A stretch of DNA of 64,000 nt, taken from Siphonodentalium dalli (lineage: Eukaryota; Mollusca; Scaphopoda; Gadilida; Siphonodentaliidae). Numbering within the stretch: the stretch's first letter is position 1; each line of letters opens with the position of its first letter. The stretch is from positions 48,369,797 through 48,433,796 of the forward strand of contig CP136061.1 in the NCBI GenBank assembly GCA_032622095.1, written 5' to 3'. The notes below the pieces were generated by a model. The model was not told where the DNA came from and did no database searches. It saw only the letters and a program-made list of their open reading frames with translations. Shown here piece by piece: positions 54,446 to 64,000 of the stretch. The position numbers and the translations under genes were made by a program.

Positions 54446-54473
54446 CGCATGTAGACTGTATATAAGACATTAA

Positions 54474-55829
54474 CCCTTTTATAACGGGAGCTTCCTGAAT
54501 TTTTGCGAAAACCCTGTGCCAATGCATTATCTTATATATGCGAGTCGACCATAGGCCTAAAAAAATGATATTATTTTTTATAATTGTCAATAAATGTAAC
54601 AAAGATGAAAAAAAATGATAAAAAATTGTTAAAGAATGTAAGAAGTAATGATAGAAAATGGTAAAAATTGTTAAAGAATGTAATACAAAAATGATAAAAA
54701 TTGTTAAAGAATGTAGGAAAAAAACGATAAAAATGTTAAAATTGTTAAAGAATGTAAGAAAAAATTATAACAATTGTTAAAGAATGTAAGATGTAAGAAA
54801 AAAATGGTAAAAAAAAATGATAAAAATAGTTAAAGAATGTAGGAAAAATTTATAAAAATAATAATAATAAATTGTTAGGCCAATGCATTCTCTTATGTAA
54901 GCGAGGCTTCCTATAGTCCAGGCACATTAGGCGTGAAAGGGAAATAAATAGGGGAAAGCTGATTTTTTTATATTATTTAGGTCATAACATCACGGATGCG
55001 TCACGAAAAGTCCCCTAAAATCCGAGTTGAGCTTTCTGAGTTAAACCATTTTTTCCATATAAAAAATCAAACTTTTATATTTTTCACAATCATGGGAATA
55101 ATTGATGCTATATCAATTTTTCAGCCGAAACATATACCAAATGTACTCAATATTGTTCAATACACAATTCTCGAACCAGATATACCAATTGAACGGGGAG
55201 ATTTGAATGAATTTCGCAGATATGGACAAAAATAACTTAATGGCCCCAAAAAATGACTATTTTTTTAGACAAACTGTCGTAGTCGATGTCAAATTTCTCG
55301 GGCTACTCATTACGTAGGCGCGAGAAATTTGTTTTAAAAACTGCACATACATCACTCCTTCAATATAGTATGCTGAATTAGCGACTATACCTATGATAAG
55401 TGGCCAATACTGTAAAAACATAACCCTACCCCCTAAACTGGCTCTCGTCACATTTTGCTCTTCTGCTTGTCCAAGCGGTTGTTGTAGAAAACACCACTGG
55501 GAAGTTGTCCTGGTGGATCGACAAGTCAACGACCGAGTCACGAAGTTCCTGGACTACGTCACTTCATACTGGATTGAATTCAATTAAGGAACCTTCCCAA
55601 TTGCACCGTTACGAAAAATCATGATATCTCAAAAAGCTCAACTCGGATTCTAGGGGACTTTTGCCATATTGTCCATAATCATCTTCTTAGTATTCCCTGA
55701 CAAGTTCAGCTTTCCCTATTTATTGCCGTAGTGAAACCTAATGTGTCTGGACGAGACTAGAATATATAAGACAGTGCATTAGCACAGGGTCTTTAATGTT
55801 GTGCCAGCACAGAGCCCATCATTAAAGGG
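54474..55829. mobile_element. piggyBac-like MITE of block B, interrupted
   Basis: Same insertion as 36013-36541: TTAA at 54470-54473 and 55830-55833, ends CCCTTTTATAACGGGAGC and CCCATCATTAAAGGG, an AAATTGTTAAAGAATGTAAG-rich middle. A second element is nested at 54916-55752 within its right hairpin. Confidence 0.75.
54916..55752. mobile_element. nested TIR element, block B only
   Basis: Ends GTCCAGGCACATTAGGCGTG and CCTAATGTGTCTGGAC; subterminal inverted parts TAGGGGAAAGCTGA and AAAGTCCCCTAAAATCCGAG / complement. Block A is empty at this point (about 36460-36472). Frames at 54996-55235, 55257-55541 and 55393-55587 have no transposase motifs. Target duplication not resolved. Confidence 0.7.
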
Positions 55830-55868
55830 TTAAGTATTATCAAATAAAACATCTGGAATCACGTGACT

Positions 55869-56942
55869 TCATTTAGTTTGAGAATACGTGTACGTATTCC
55901 AAGATGTTTTCAGCAGCGCACAAACTTTGTTTGCCGACAGATTGCTTTCATTTCTAGATAACTCATAAATGATGTCATCGTTCAGGTACAGGTTCACAAA
56001 TGAATTGTACTTTCCTGCATCCTGTCCTTGAATCGATCCAGACATGTACCTGTCTACAAAACTTCTCTTCCCCCGACACACAACCATCTGGAGCATAGCT
56101 AATGTGAGATCGACGAAGGACAAAAATACCGCGAGAGCATACCAAAACCAGAAGAAGACGAATACATATCGGTAGAGGGTGTTGATGTGAGAATAACACT
56201 GTACTACATAGAGCTGCACGTTTTGCATCTTCCTGATGTTGAAATTGCAATGATAACTGCTTGGGAATCTCTCTGAGAACCATGGATCGTTGACAAACAA
56301 GTTGAAAAATCCATCGTCGGTGAAATTATCGGTCACCAGATGATTCAACAGAATGAATTGTATGGCAAGAAAGAGAAAGGATGTAATCTTATGAGATAAC
56401 CGCGTGGCTTTTAGTGGTATCATTCTGGAGTTATGGCTGCTAACATATGTCGTAGTTGGTTGTCCGCTCGCGTCTGAACTAACCGGCAGCATATGACGGT
56501 TGCCAATCAAATCAACGACACAATCATTACTCAGCGAAGGGCCATCGGTGCCGCTTTTTTCAAGCATATTGATGATTGAATCTGTTTGAGAAAACGCTCC
56601 TCTACAATAGAGTGTTTTTAGAATCCATGGAATAATTCCTAGAATACCGAGACCGATCAGGAACAATGGCACCCATCTGGTGATTGACTCCACCATGTCT
56701 GGTGGGTTTGACATCGAAGTCGGGATCTCGGCCTCGAATATGGCGTAGTGTTTCGTGATTGCGCTGCATATTCGATCGCTGAAATCAACATGCGATTCTT
56801 CAAATTGTGCCGGAGTCCAGCATTTAACAGGTGTGCCAAGCGTTGTGTAAATGATGCACGCCACACCAGTGACAACGAGTGTAATACATGTTATGATGCT
56901 GAGGGTGTCAGTCAGGTCTGATACTCGTCTCCGGCCGCACAT
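55869..56942 (-). CDS. innexin (gap-junction channel protein), copy 2
   Basis: A 357-residue paralogue of the 36.6 kb gene, with about 38 differences in my manual comparison (roughly 89% identity). All family landmarks are kept: the four membrane segments, the two cysteines in each extracellular loop (PVKCW, DRICS, YHCNF, VQCYS), RWVPLFLIG and IIPWILKT. Differences cluster between the loop-2 cysteines, where 9 of 16 residues change, whereas the membrane segments and the C-tail are almost unchanged. The last residue is replaced by two (TK). It is a single exon; the AG before the ATG is conserved. The intact frame suggests it is functional. It may contribute subunits with different docking or partner preference, by analogy with the role of loop 2 in gap junctions; this is inference. 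Confidence 0.92.
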   Translation of the reverse strand: MCGRRRVSDLTDTLSIITCITLVVTGVACIIYTTLGTPVKCWTPAQFEESHVDFSDRICSAITKHYAIFEAEIPTSMSNPPDMVESITRWVPLFLIGLGILGIIPWILKTLYCRGAFSQTDSIINMLEKSGTDGPSLSNDCVVDLIGNRHMLPVSSDASGQPTTTYVSSHNSRMIPLKATRLSHKITSFLFLAIQFILLNHLVTDNFTDDGFFNLFVNDPWFSERFPSSYHCNFNIRKMQNVQLYVVQCYSHINTLYRYVFVFFWFWYALAVFLSFVDLTLAMLQMVVCRGKRSFVDRYMSGSIQGQDAGKYNSFVNLYLNDDIIYELSRNESNLSANKVCALLKTSWNTYTYSQTK

Positions 56943-57330
56943 ACTTTACAAATAACCCTGTAATGGAATATGATATGGTTTTCAAGCTGCAAAACAGAGT
57001 TCATTTTCGTAATTATATCCAAGATTTTTGTTTAAGTGTCTTGTCAGTTACAATCCATTCTGTCTTGAATATGAACAGTTTTGTTTCTCAGAAAAATGCA
57101 GAATGTATTGTAACCGACAAAAGTCTTAAATAAAACAAATTAGTGATTTCTTCATACTCTCTGTACGTGTTGGTAGCTGTCAAGCCAGCGTAGCTGTGGA
57201 CTTCACTCTGCCTTGTTGTTTTCTCACACTCTTCAGGTTTCAGATAACACCGCCCGACCGATTCGCTGCCTCTTGATCAGTGTTTTAGATATTGTTCTTT
57301 AAACATAATTATATAATTTATTCATGTATA
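56943..57330. other. upstream flank of innexin 2
   Basis: Closely similar to 37656-37745 + 38131-38430 without the block-A MITE: AAGCTGCAAAACAGAG, GTCAGTTACAATCCATTCTG, ACCGACAAAAGTCTTAAATA, CTTGTTGTTTTCT, GATTCGCTGCCTCTTGATCA. Strong conservation across copies makes it a candidate regulatory region, but recent duplication alone explains it. Confidence 0.6.
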
Positions 57331-57987
57331 GAGGATATGAAATGAGTGTTTCTCTCATATGATATTTATGAAACGAGTCTAAGAATTTTCAGTTTTCTCG
57401 AGCCTCCGGCGAGAGAAAACTGAAAATTCGTGACGAGTTTCATAAATATCATATGAGAGAAACACGAATTACATATTCTATTTATCATATGACACCTATA
57501 AATTGATTATGATGTCCAAAACGCACACAAATCACTAAATAGCTATATGACATCGGCAGTAAAAGGTTAATGTGACGTCACTTCATTGCACCGGAAGCCC
57601 AATTACACCTGGTGAATTAGCAGAAATAATACGCACACGAAGATATAGTGCGCTATTCTGTTCTCAGTTTGTGACATATCGTATGTTTATTAGATAAATA
57701 CGAATTACATATTCTATTTATCGTATAACAATGTCCAAAACTATACATTTCAAGATTATAATTGCGAGAATTTCGGCATCCCGTTGATTCGTGTATTTGA
57801 CGCTCACGAATTTGACCTGCATTTAGTCAGAGATGCGGCTCGGTCCCCCGGCTGACATTCAGCCAATAAGAACACAATTTTTGTCAACAAACCAATCAAA
57901 TTATTGAAGGTGATATGAATTAGTAATTGATATGAAATTGATTTATGACATAGTTTCCAACGTAAATAATGATTGAGTCATATGATA
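57331..57987. mobile_element. insertion with long hairpin in the block-B 60-bp unit
   Basis: It splits one copy of the 60-bp unit: TTCATGTATA | ... | TAATCATATACAAAA, with the uninterrupted form in block A. It holds a ~120-bp hairpin (57346-57465) with arms GTGTTTCTCTCATATGATAT ... GAATTTTCAGTTTTCTCG and loop GCCTCCGG, and two further TACATATTCTATTTATC copies. Ends are not clear TIRs; class unknown. Confidence 0.65.
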
Positions 57988-58909
57988 AATAATCATATAC
58001 AAAAGTGATCGGGATGCATGTTATTTCAACTTAGCTATAGTCCCTCTCTCGAATAGATGAATTTACAATAAATTTACGAAAACGCATTAGGGTCATCCGA
58101 AACAGCACCGCACGCCAAAATAACGACTTGCAAGTTAAATACACAACTCGTTATAACGACCTAAAAGTCGCTATAACGACTTCCAACAACTCGTTATAAC
58201 GACTTTCAAGTCGGCAGGCAATAAGTGTTATTGATATAGAATCTAATATAGATTGAGCGGTTTGTGTTTGACTTTAAGTTAAGGTTGTTTTAGATAGGCT
58301 CTCGGTGCAACTTAAAAAAAAAGAAATTTAAATATCTTTATGTCCATATCTTGGAAAATAATATACCATGGCAAAAAGTATGCATCATAGTTTTGAATTT
58401 ATCAGTTAGGGGTCATCTGACGACGTGCATGGGGCTATGCGACTAGCATAACGCAGGTAAATAGAGCGCACCGATTTATATGGGATGGGTCAAACACCAG
58501 TTTTGTTTGATTTTCATGTATACTAACCAACATATATGTTGGTTAATATACATGTAACTTAAACAAAGCTATATATATTGGTTAATATGCATGACAATCA
58601 AACAAAACTATATGAAAATCAAACAAATCTGGCCTGTATTTCGGTTTATAACCATTTTCGATACATCTAGCTACCAGAATTTCATCGTAATTTATACATC
58701 TTATATGCCTAGTTAAAGCACTAAAACCACAAGAATTCCCATATTGGAAAATTTTGTCACTGCTTGAGTTTGTGAAAGCTAAATATGAGTCGCGTTCCCT
58801 ATTGATGGGTTTATTGCAAAATGTATGGAATGTATGTATGGAATGTATGGATATTTATATTTTGTTAAATACATGTAAGTTAAATTACACTGAGAGCCTC
58901 CTGTAAAAC

Positions 58910-59260
58910 AACGAGGGGCCTCAATTTGCACGAGAGGCCTCAATTTGCACCGACAGGTTTCAATTTGCACCGAGAGGCCTCAATTTGCACGAGATGCCTT
59001 AATTTGCACCGAGAGGCCTCAATTTGCACGAGATGCCTTAATTTGCACGAGAGGCCTCACTTTGCACGAAAGGCCTCCATTTACACTAAGAGACGGGCCT
59101 CAATTTGCACTAGGAGACAGGCCTCAATTTGCACGAGAGGCCTCAATTTGCACTAAGAGACAGGCCTCCATTTACACTCCATTTGCAATGAAAGGACTCC
59201 ATTTGCACAGAGGCATCGGTATAAATGGAGCCTACATTTGCAATGAGAGGATTCAATTTG
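58910..59260 (+). repeat. ~20-bp minisatellite (CCTCAATTTGCAC type), block B
   Basis: About 15 units of GAGGCCTCAATTTGCACGA. Plus frames at 58926-59156 and 58945-59433 are repeats of LHREASICTR-type peptides and are not genes. Confidence 0.9.
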
Positions 59261-60303
59261 CACCTTATTTGTTCCTTATGATCGAAATTATACATTTTCG
59301 CGACTTTTTGACAGTTAAAACACAATTTTGGAGCCATCTAGCTGATAATTCGATTAATTTTTCCATTCCCCTCACAATCGGTGGCCCAAACGAGCGTAAT
59401 AATAACGAAAATTCCATTGTGTGTGTGTCATAACAACGACGAAAACCGCGAATTTTGATATTTGTTTGGGTTCTCTCCTGATCGAGTCGGTTCTCTCCCC
59501 TTTAATCGGTTTTATACGGGTAATACTATGGCTAATATTTGGCAAGACAATGGTTCAAACTGACCATGTCGCGATTCTAACCAAAGATAAACACAACAAA
59601 ATGTGCATTAAGTTGAAATTTGCACCATTGTCATCAATTTCTATGAATTGCACTGGCTTCCTATGCTTATTCAATAACCTGTGTTACGCCTATCAAAATT
59701 CACAAATTCGCCAGCAAATTTGAAAAATAACGCGTTTTGCAGGCCCAACATTGCCATGAATCAATAGCCGGTTAACTATAGTGTAATTTCATAGCGCTGA
59801 ACCTCGGAAGCGTGAGCGTAGACGGGATATATAGAGTTATCTGTCTTGTATTTTATGTTGTCTAATTTCGTAGACGCATTTTAATAAACAAAAAGCCAAA
59901 AAATAAGACGTTAGAAGTTCGTTGACACCCATACATTGTTCTGATTACGAAATTTATGAACTTTATGTTGGGCATCCGCTTGTTGGATGCTGATTATATA
60001 GGTTAGGTGCTAGAATTCGTTATTTCTTTATCGCACTTGTTCTGCTGTTCGGGATAATCTGACCGGCAATCACTCAGGGTTTGTTCTAACTTCTAAGCAT
60101 CTAGACAGTGAAGCAATGCCACTCAGATTCCTGTTGATTACAACCAATCATGCAATTAATTGTATCCACTCGCCTGTAAGAGTGAATAATTGTTTTATAA
60201 TAGTAAAGGCTATCTTTTGTAATATTAAAGATGGATTATCTCTTTAAATAACAAATTTGAAATAGTTGCGTTGGTATAAAATAACAAATATGAACTGAAG
60301 ACC
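59261..60303. other. no gene recognised
   Basis: Apparently single-copy. The plus frame 59421-59723 (100 codons) has a hydrophobic stretch but no known motif. Confidence 0.45.
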
Positions 60304-60670
60304 CCTGTCCGGAAAGGCTTCTATCAATTAATATTGATTTTATTTAAAATATTTTATTGGGACCCTTTATTTGTCTATTTTTATAACAGACAATTCGGGT
60401 GATACCATATATATATTGATAGAGAGCATTAGGCTGTTCCTATGGCTACGTACCGAACGTCAATTGTCCCATATTGATTGGTTGTATTGTTTTATTCCAT
60501 AGTTATAAGCGATAATGAGTATAATTAATGTTTATTTGTGACAAAATTACACCGTAAAATTTCTGGTCTCTGTTAACAGTAACCGATATTGTTCGTTAAC
60601 CACACCGTTTTAGACCAGAAAATATTCGAAATAAAATGAATATTAATCGATAGAAGCATTTCCGGACAGG
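60304..60670. mobile_element. MITE with ~40-bp TIRs
   Basis: CCTGTCCGGAAAGGCTTCTA followed by TCAATTAATATTGATTTTAT on the left; on the right the complement of CCTGTCCGGAAATGCTTCTA and TCGATTAATATTCATTTTAT. 367 bp, AT-rich, no frame. Target duplication not clear. Confidence 0.75.
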
Positions 60671-62100
60671 AGTATTCGATTCATATCTAATATGTTATAC
60701 CCCGGTAACTATATAATACATGTTTACAAAGAGATAATCAGCCAATGGAAGTTTTACAAAATCATGTGACTATTGGTCAAAAGACGGGCCCATGTGATGT
60801 CGACCCCAAATGAAGACGCAAATACGAAGACGACCCGACGCGAAGTCGACTTGAGAGATTATTTTTAATGAGCGCGGCGGATAATTACACTTTAAACGAA
60901 CACATTATTATTACACTGTGTATATGTACATAAGGAGGGACTTTCCTCAGTCATTGTTGTAAAATCAAACTAAGGGAACAATCTCAACATATTGTTGGTG
61001 TTAAATTTCCAACCAATCTAGTGTAAGGTATGAAATTTGTAACTGTTGAAAAATTTGACCAAAGTTTGGGGCATGCACCAATTAAGCACCCCTCCCTGTC
61101 CAAGCCCACCCCTCCCCATCGCACATATCCTCCGGCCACGCCATAACATATCAATGATTCAGTTGAACGTGATTTCATAAGATATGTTCATGTCTGGGCG
61201 ACGAAGATGCGTAAATGTCCATTAGGCGGGACTTTCGAGGAAGAAATATGTTGGTGCTGGCATCGAAACATTGTCCCACCTGGATCTTTCAATCATGGCC
61301 CTGTATTAATTAAATGAATAACATCTCATAATCTCCTGAGAGTAGATTTCTATTACCATTGGTATTTATATAGGCATGCATGATTATGATATTATACCCC
61401 TCGTGACGTTCAATATTTGGTTTCTGCCAATTAATGTCAATTAATTACTATTATTATTAAGTATTTATTATATTATTTCTTAATATACCTGTTGTATTAT
61501 GTAAATGGCATAAGCTACAGTCATTATCTGGTTTAAAATGTCAGATTCACAAGACAATATTCGGCCCAAAGTGCAGAAATCGTTCGAATAAATCTTATGT
61601 ATAGAACCGTCACAGCCATGGCATGATTGGCTTGAGATAGAACCGTAACACGCACACGTGTTGATTACGAGGCTAATGTTCCAAATTATCAACCGCTATC
61701 GGGATATTTTCTCAGCTATTTTACAGATGAATAACACGTGTATACTCTATATACACTCAGTTTTGGTGTTCAGAATGCGTCAGAATACGCCACTGAAAAC
61801 AAACGAATTGCGTTTACGTGGCTTGATTTTCAGCGATAACATGTTGATATTTACGCGTTAACTCGCTAATTCCGAGCTAACTGTGATCATCTAGAGTTCA
61901 TTTTTCGATAATACGGCACTTCTGAAGCCTCTGTTCATTCAGGAAAGTATAATTCATTCAAGATATCTATAATTATGCGTGATTTTGTCCTGAAAATGAT
62001 TATTTTTAATCATAAGGAACCGTAACAAATCAGTCAAGAACCACCACAGTACCGGCGATAGAACGACTTCCGATGTAACAGTTCCTATACACAGTGAAAT
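60671..62100. other. no gene recognised
   Basis: Mixed sequence without an assignable gene or repeat; short frames at 60984-61178, 61480-61692 and 61658-61861 have no motifs. Confidence 0.45.
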
Positions 62101-62103
62101 ATG

Positions 62104-63830
62104 TTCGGGTTATCAGAACAACGCGAAAATGACAACTTTAGATAAAAATAACGGAACTTTTGCTTAACAGCATCAGTTTTCCATAACAGCACCATAACAA
62201 TCCAGCAGGACTACTTGATCAGGGGTGAGATACCGCTCCGTTGAACCCCTAAATTATGTTTACGTCATATTGGGAACCGGGGGGGGGGAGATGTCCATAG
62301 ATACATGAAATAAATTAATCGTATATCTAAAGTCATAGCCATAATGTGTGAACTTACCGCAATGAATAGATCACGAATGAATATCACTGTGTACAAAACG
62401 TTTACCCTGCGAATATTTCACACCACTCCGAGTTAGTCCGCGTTAGTCTGGTGCATATGTCGACCAATTCACGCCGACAACATAATAACCCCCTGGTAAA
62501 AAACAATTAAGAATGTTATATCTCTGCGCGCTGATGCTAGACAATCCTAGCTAACCTTTTCTTTACTATGGATTCTCAAATTCAGTTATGATATTATACA
62601 TTGGAATGGTCTATTATTCATCTGGAAGGGTGGTCAAGAAATGCAAGCAGACGACAGACAAACGAAAATAGAATACAAGGGTAGAAGTAGTATTATAATA
62701 TTAATTGGTGGGAACTGTTCAGATAATAAGTTCAACGTTTTACCTCAGTGTACTGACGCTATGTCCCCAGGTTTAACTACATCAAGTCGATTATTTTCTT
62801 TGGAAGGGGAATAACTCTATATATTTAGATAAAGAGTTATTCCCCTCCTTTTGAAAATAAGCTATGATTTGATTTTTGTTGCATTCTGGGAGCCATAACG
62901 GTGGATATGATTTCAGCTATTTTCTATTACTCTATGGGCATCTTCTGAGACACATACGTTCCAAATGGTGATGCATTATAGTATTTTAATCATATTTTAT
63001 GGCATAGATTGTTATTAAAACTGTATATCAAGGCTTTATAAAAAAATCGGTGACTCGAAAATTAAGTGGGTCTTTAATGAATTTGAGCCATGGGTTATTG
63101 AAAAAATACACCCATGTACTCTATGAACGATGCAAAAAACATGGTAATTATAATGAAAATGAATTTATGACTGGAGTCATAAATTCATTTTCATTATATA
63201 TATATATAGTTCAACAAATTGCCTAATGTTGAACATATTTTCTGCACATTGCCTATGAGAACTACTCGGCTGCACTGAGTATACGTACAAATACACCTTG
63301 AATATTTTATTAAAATAAGATCAGAATCAATACAAATTATATTGAACGGTCTATAGTTGCTATAACAAAGTACATGTAGAATGGTTATAGAAACGTGAAT
63401 ATTACATGCATATACATGTATCAATAAGAATGATTAAAGCCGCATAGCTGATCAAAGTAAATCGAATCAATTATTGCTTCCCTCTATATTTTTGTAATAA
63501 AATAATGACAGATCACGTTGCAAATCTTATTGCACAATTTCCCATTATCGTTCACTACAACCGACAGCAAATGTCCAAATTTGTACACATGCAGACATGG
63601 TAGTTCAAAACCACGATATAGCCCGTTACCATTATGCATTGTATAGTAAAGGGTCCTTTATAGATTACAATATTCAAGTCACAATTTGGCCCATAAGGGA
63701 CAGCCGGCAGCTTATTTTGGTCATTCTTCTTCGAATTGCTTCGTGTTTAGGTGTGAGTCGAATGTCCAAGTTTAAATCTTAAAATATATTTTCCACATAC
63801 CCCATGGCTTGACATGTTCTGAGTTGATAT
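62104..63830 (+). repeat. dispersed ~1.7 kb repeat, second long copy
   Basis: Collinear with 47766-49500, with small indels (for example a G run at 62280-62288). Includes the hairpin GGGGAATAACTCTATATATT ... AGAGTTATTCCCC (about 62807-62847) and the palindrome at 63161-63186. Homology to the 33.8/34.8 kb copy continues to about 63950 (ACCGACAAATCCATTAA, CATGTGTTTATTAC). Confidence 0.85.
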
Positions 63831-64000
63831 GATACGAGTGCAGAAGTATAGAACGAGATGCGTACCGACAAATCCATTAATTAACACGCGTATCGTTCTT
63901 CATGTGTTTATTACACACACCCGCTCGAACCGTGAAAAACAGACGTAAAATTTTGTATTGATGTGTCTGCTGTACATAGGATAATTTTTATCAATACGAA

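Larger units (their letters stand above)
53930..59260. repeat. segmental duplication, block B (innexin locus 2)
   Basis: Counterpart of block A. Private to block B: a TIR insertion at 54916-55752, another at 57331-57987, and extra CGTTATAACGACTT units near 58140-58215. It lacks the Polinton-like element, the 60/65-bp expansion and the upstream MITE. Confidence 0.85.

Noticed and set aside
58926-59433. 162-residue and 76-residue frames
   Set aside because: Products of the 20-bp CCTCAATTTGCAC minisatellite read in frame.

Overview
The window is AT-rich, repeat-dominated nuclear DNA from an invertebrate animal. The only host genes I can name are two intronless innexin genes (36.6-37.7 kb and 55.9-56.9 kb, both on the minus strand). 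Innexins are gap-junction channel proteins of non-deuterostome animals. With the mix of Helitrons, a Jockey-superfamily LINE, a Polinton-like element and many MITEs, this suggests a lophotrochozoan, perhaps a mollusc; the exact group is inference. No rRNA, tRNA, CRISPR array or bacterial operon is visible.

Layout. 1-8.4 kb: a degenerate ~160-175 bp satellite in both orientations, interrupted at 2378-5729 by a 3.35 kb element with ~1.2 kb inverted arms and a 6-bp target duplication. 9.8-14.6 kb: a ~4.8 kb minisatellite of 69-bp units. 14.9-23.3 kb: a LINE remnant, palindromic MITEs, a cluster of Helitron-like elements with hairpin + CTAG ends, and ~300-bp tandem repeats. 23.3-32.4 kb: one copy of an interspersed repeat split by two insertions, a 4.2 kb fold-back element (23396-27587) and a nearly intact LINE (27796-31723). 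An undisturbed copy of the same repeat at 16.2-17.1 kb gives the empty site for both. 32.4-34.3 kb: more nested MITEs.

34.9-46.4 kb (block A) and 53.9-59.3 kb (block B) are two copies of a segmental duplication carrying the innexin genes. They differ by private insertions, so their relative order can be read. Block A holds the most unusual object in the window: a 6046-bp element (38778-44823) made of two 2676-bp, nearly identical, collinear inverted arms around a 694-bp spacer, flanked by a 6-bp duplication TTTAAA and with AG termini, as in Polintons/Mavericks. Its main recognisable gene is an A32-type (FtsK/HerA) packaging ATPase. The catalytic domain lies in the spacer; a C-terminal Q/N-rich linker and C2HC finger lie in the right arm. 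A second, 152-residue gene is present in both arms. Polymerase, integrase, protease and capsid genes are absent, so it looks like a snap-back Polinton derivative mobilised in trans.

The rest (46.4-53.9 kb and 59.3-64 kb) contains a second long dispersed repeat (47.8-49.5 kb, copied at 62.1-63.8 kb), TIR elements, hairpins and sequence in which I see no gene. Apart from the innexins, the coding capacity belongs to mobile elements. Most apparent ORFs in the satellites are artefacts of repeat units whose length is a multiple of three.
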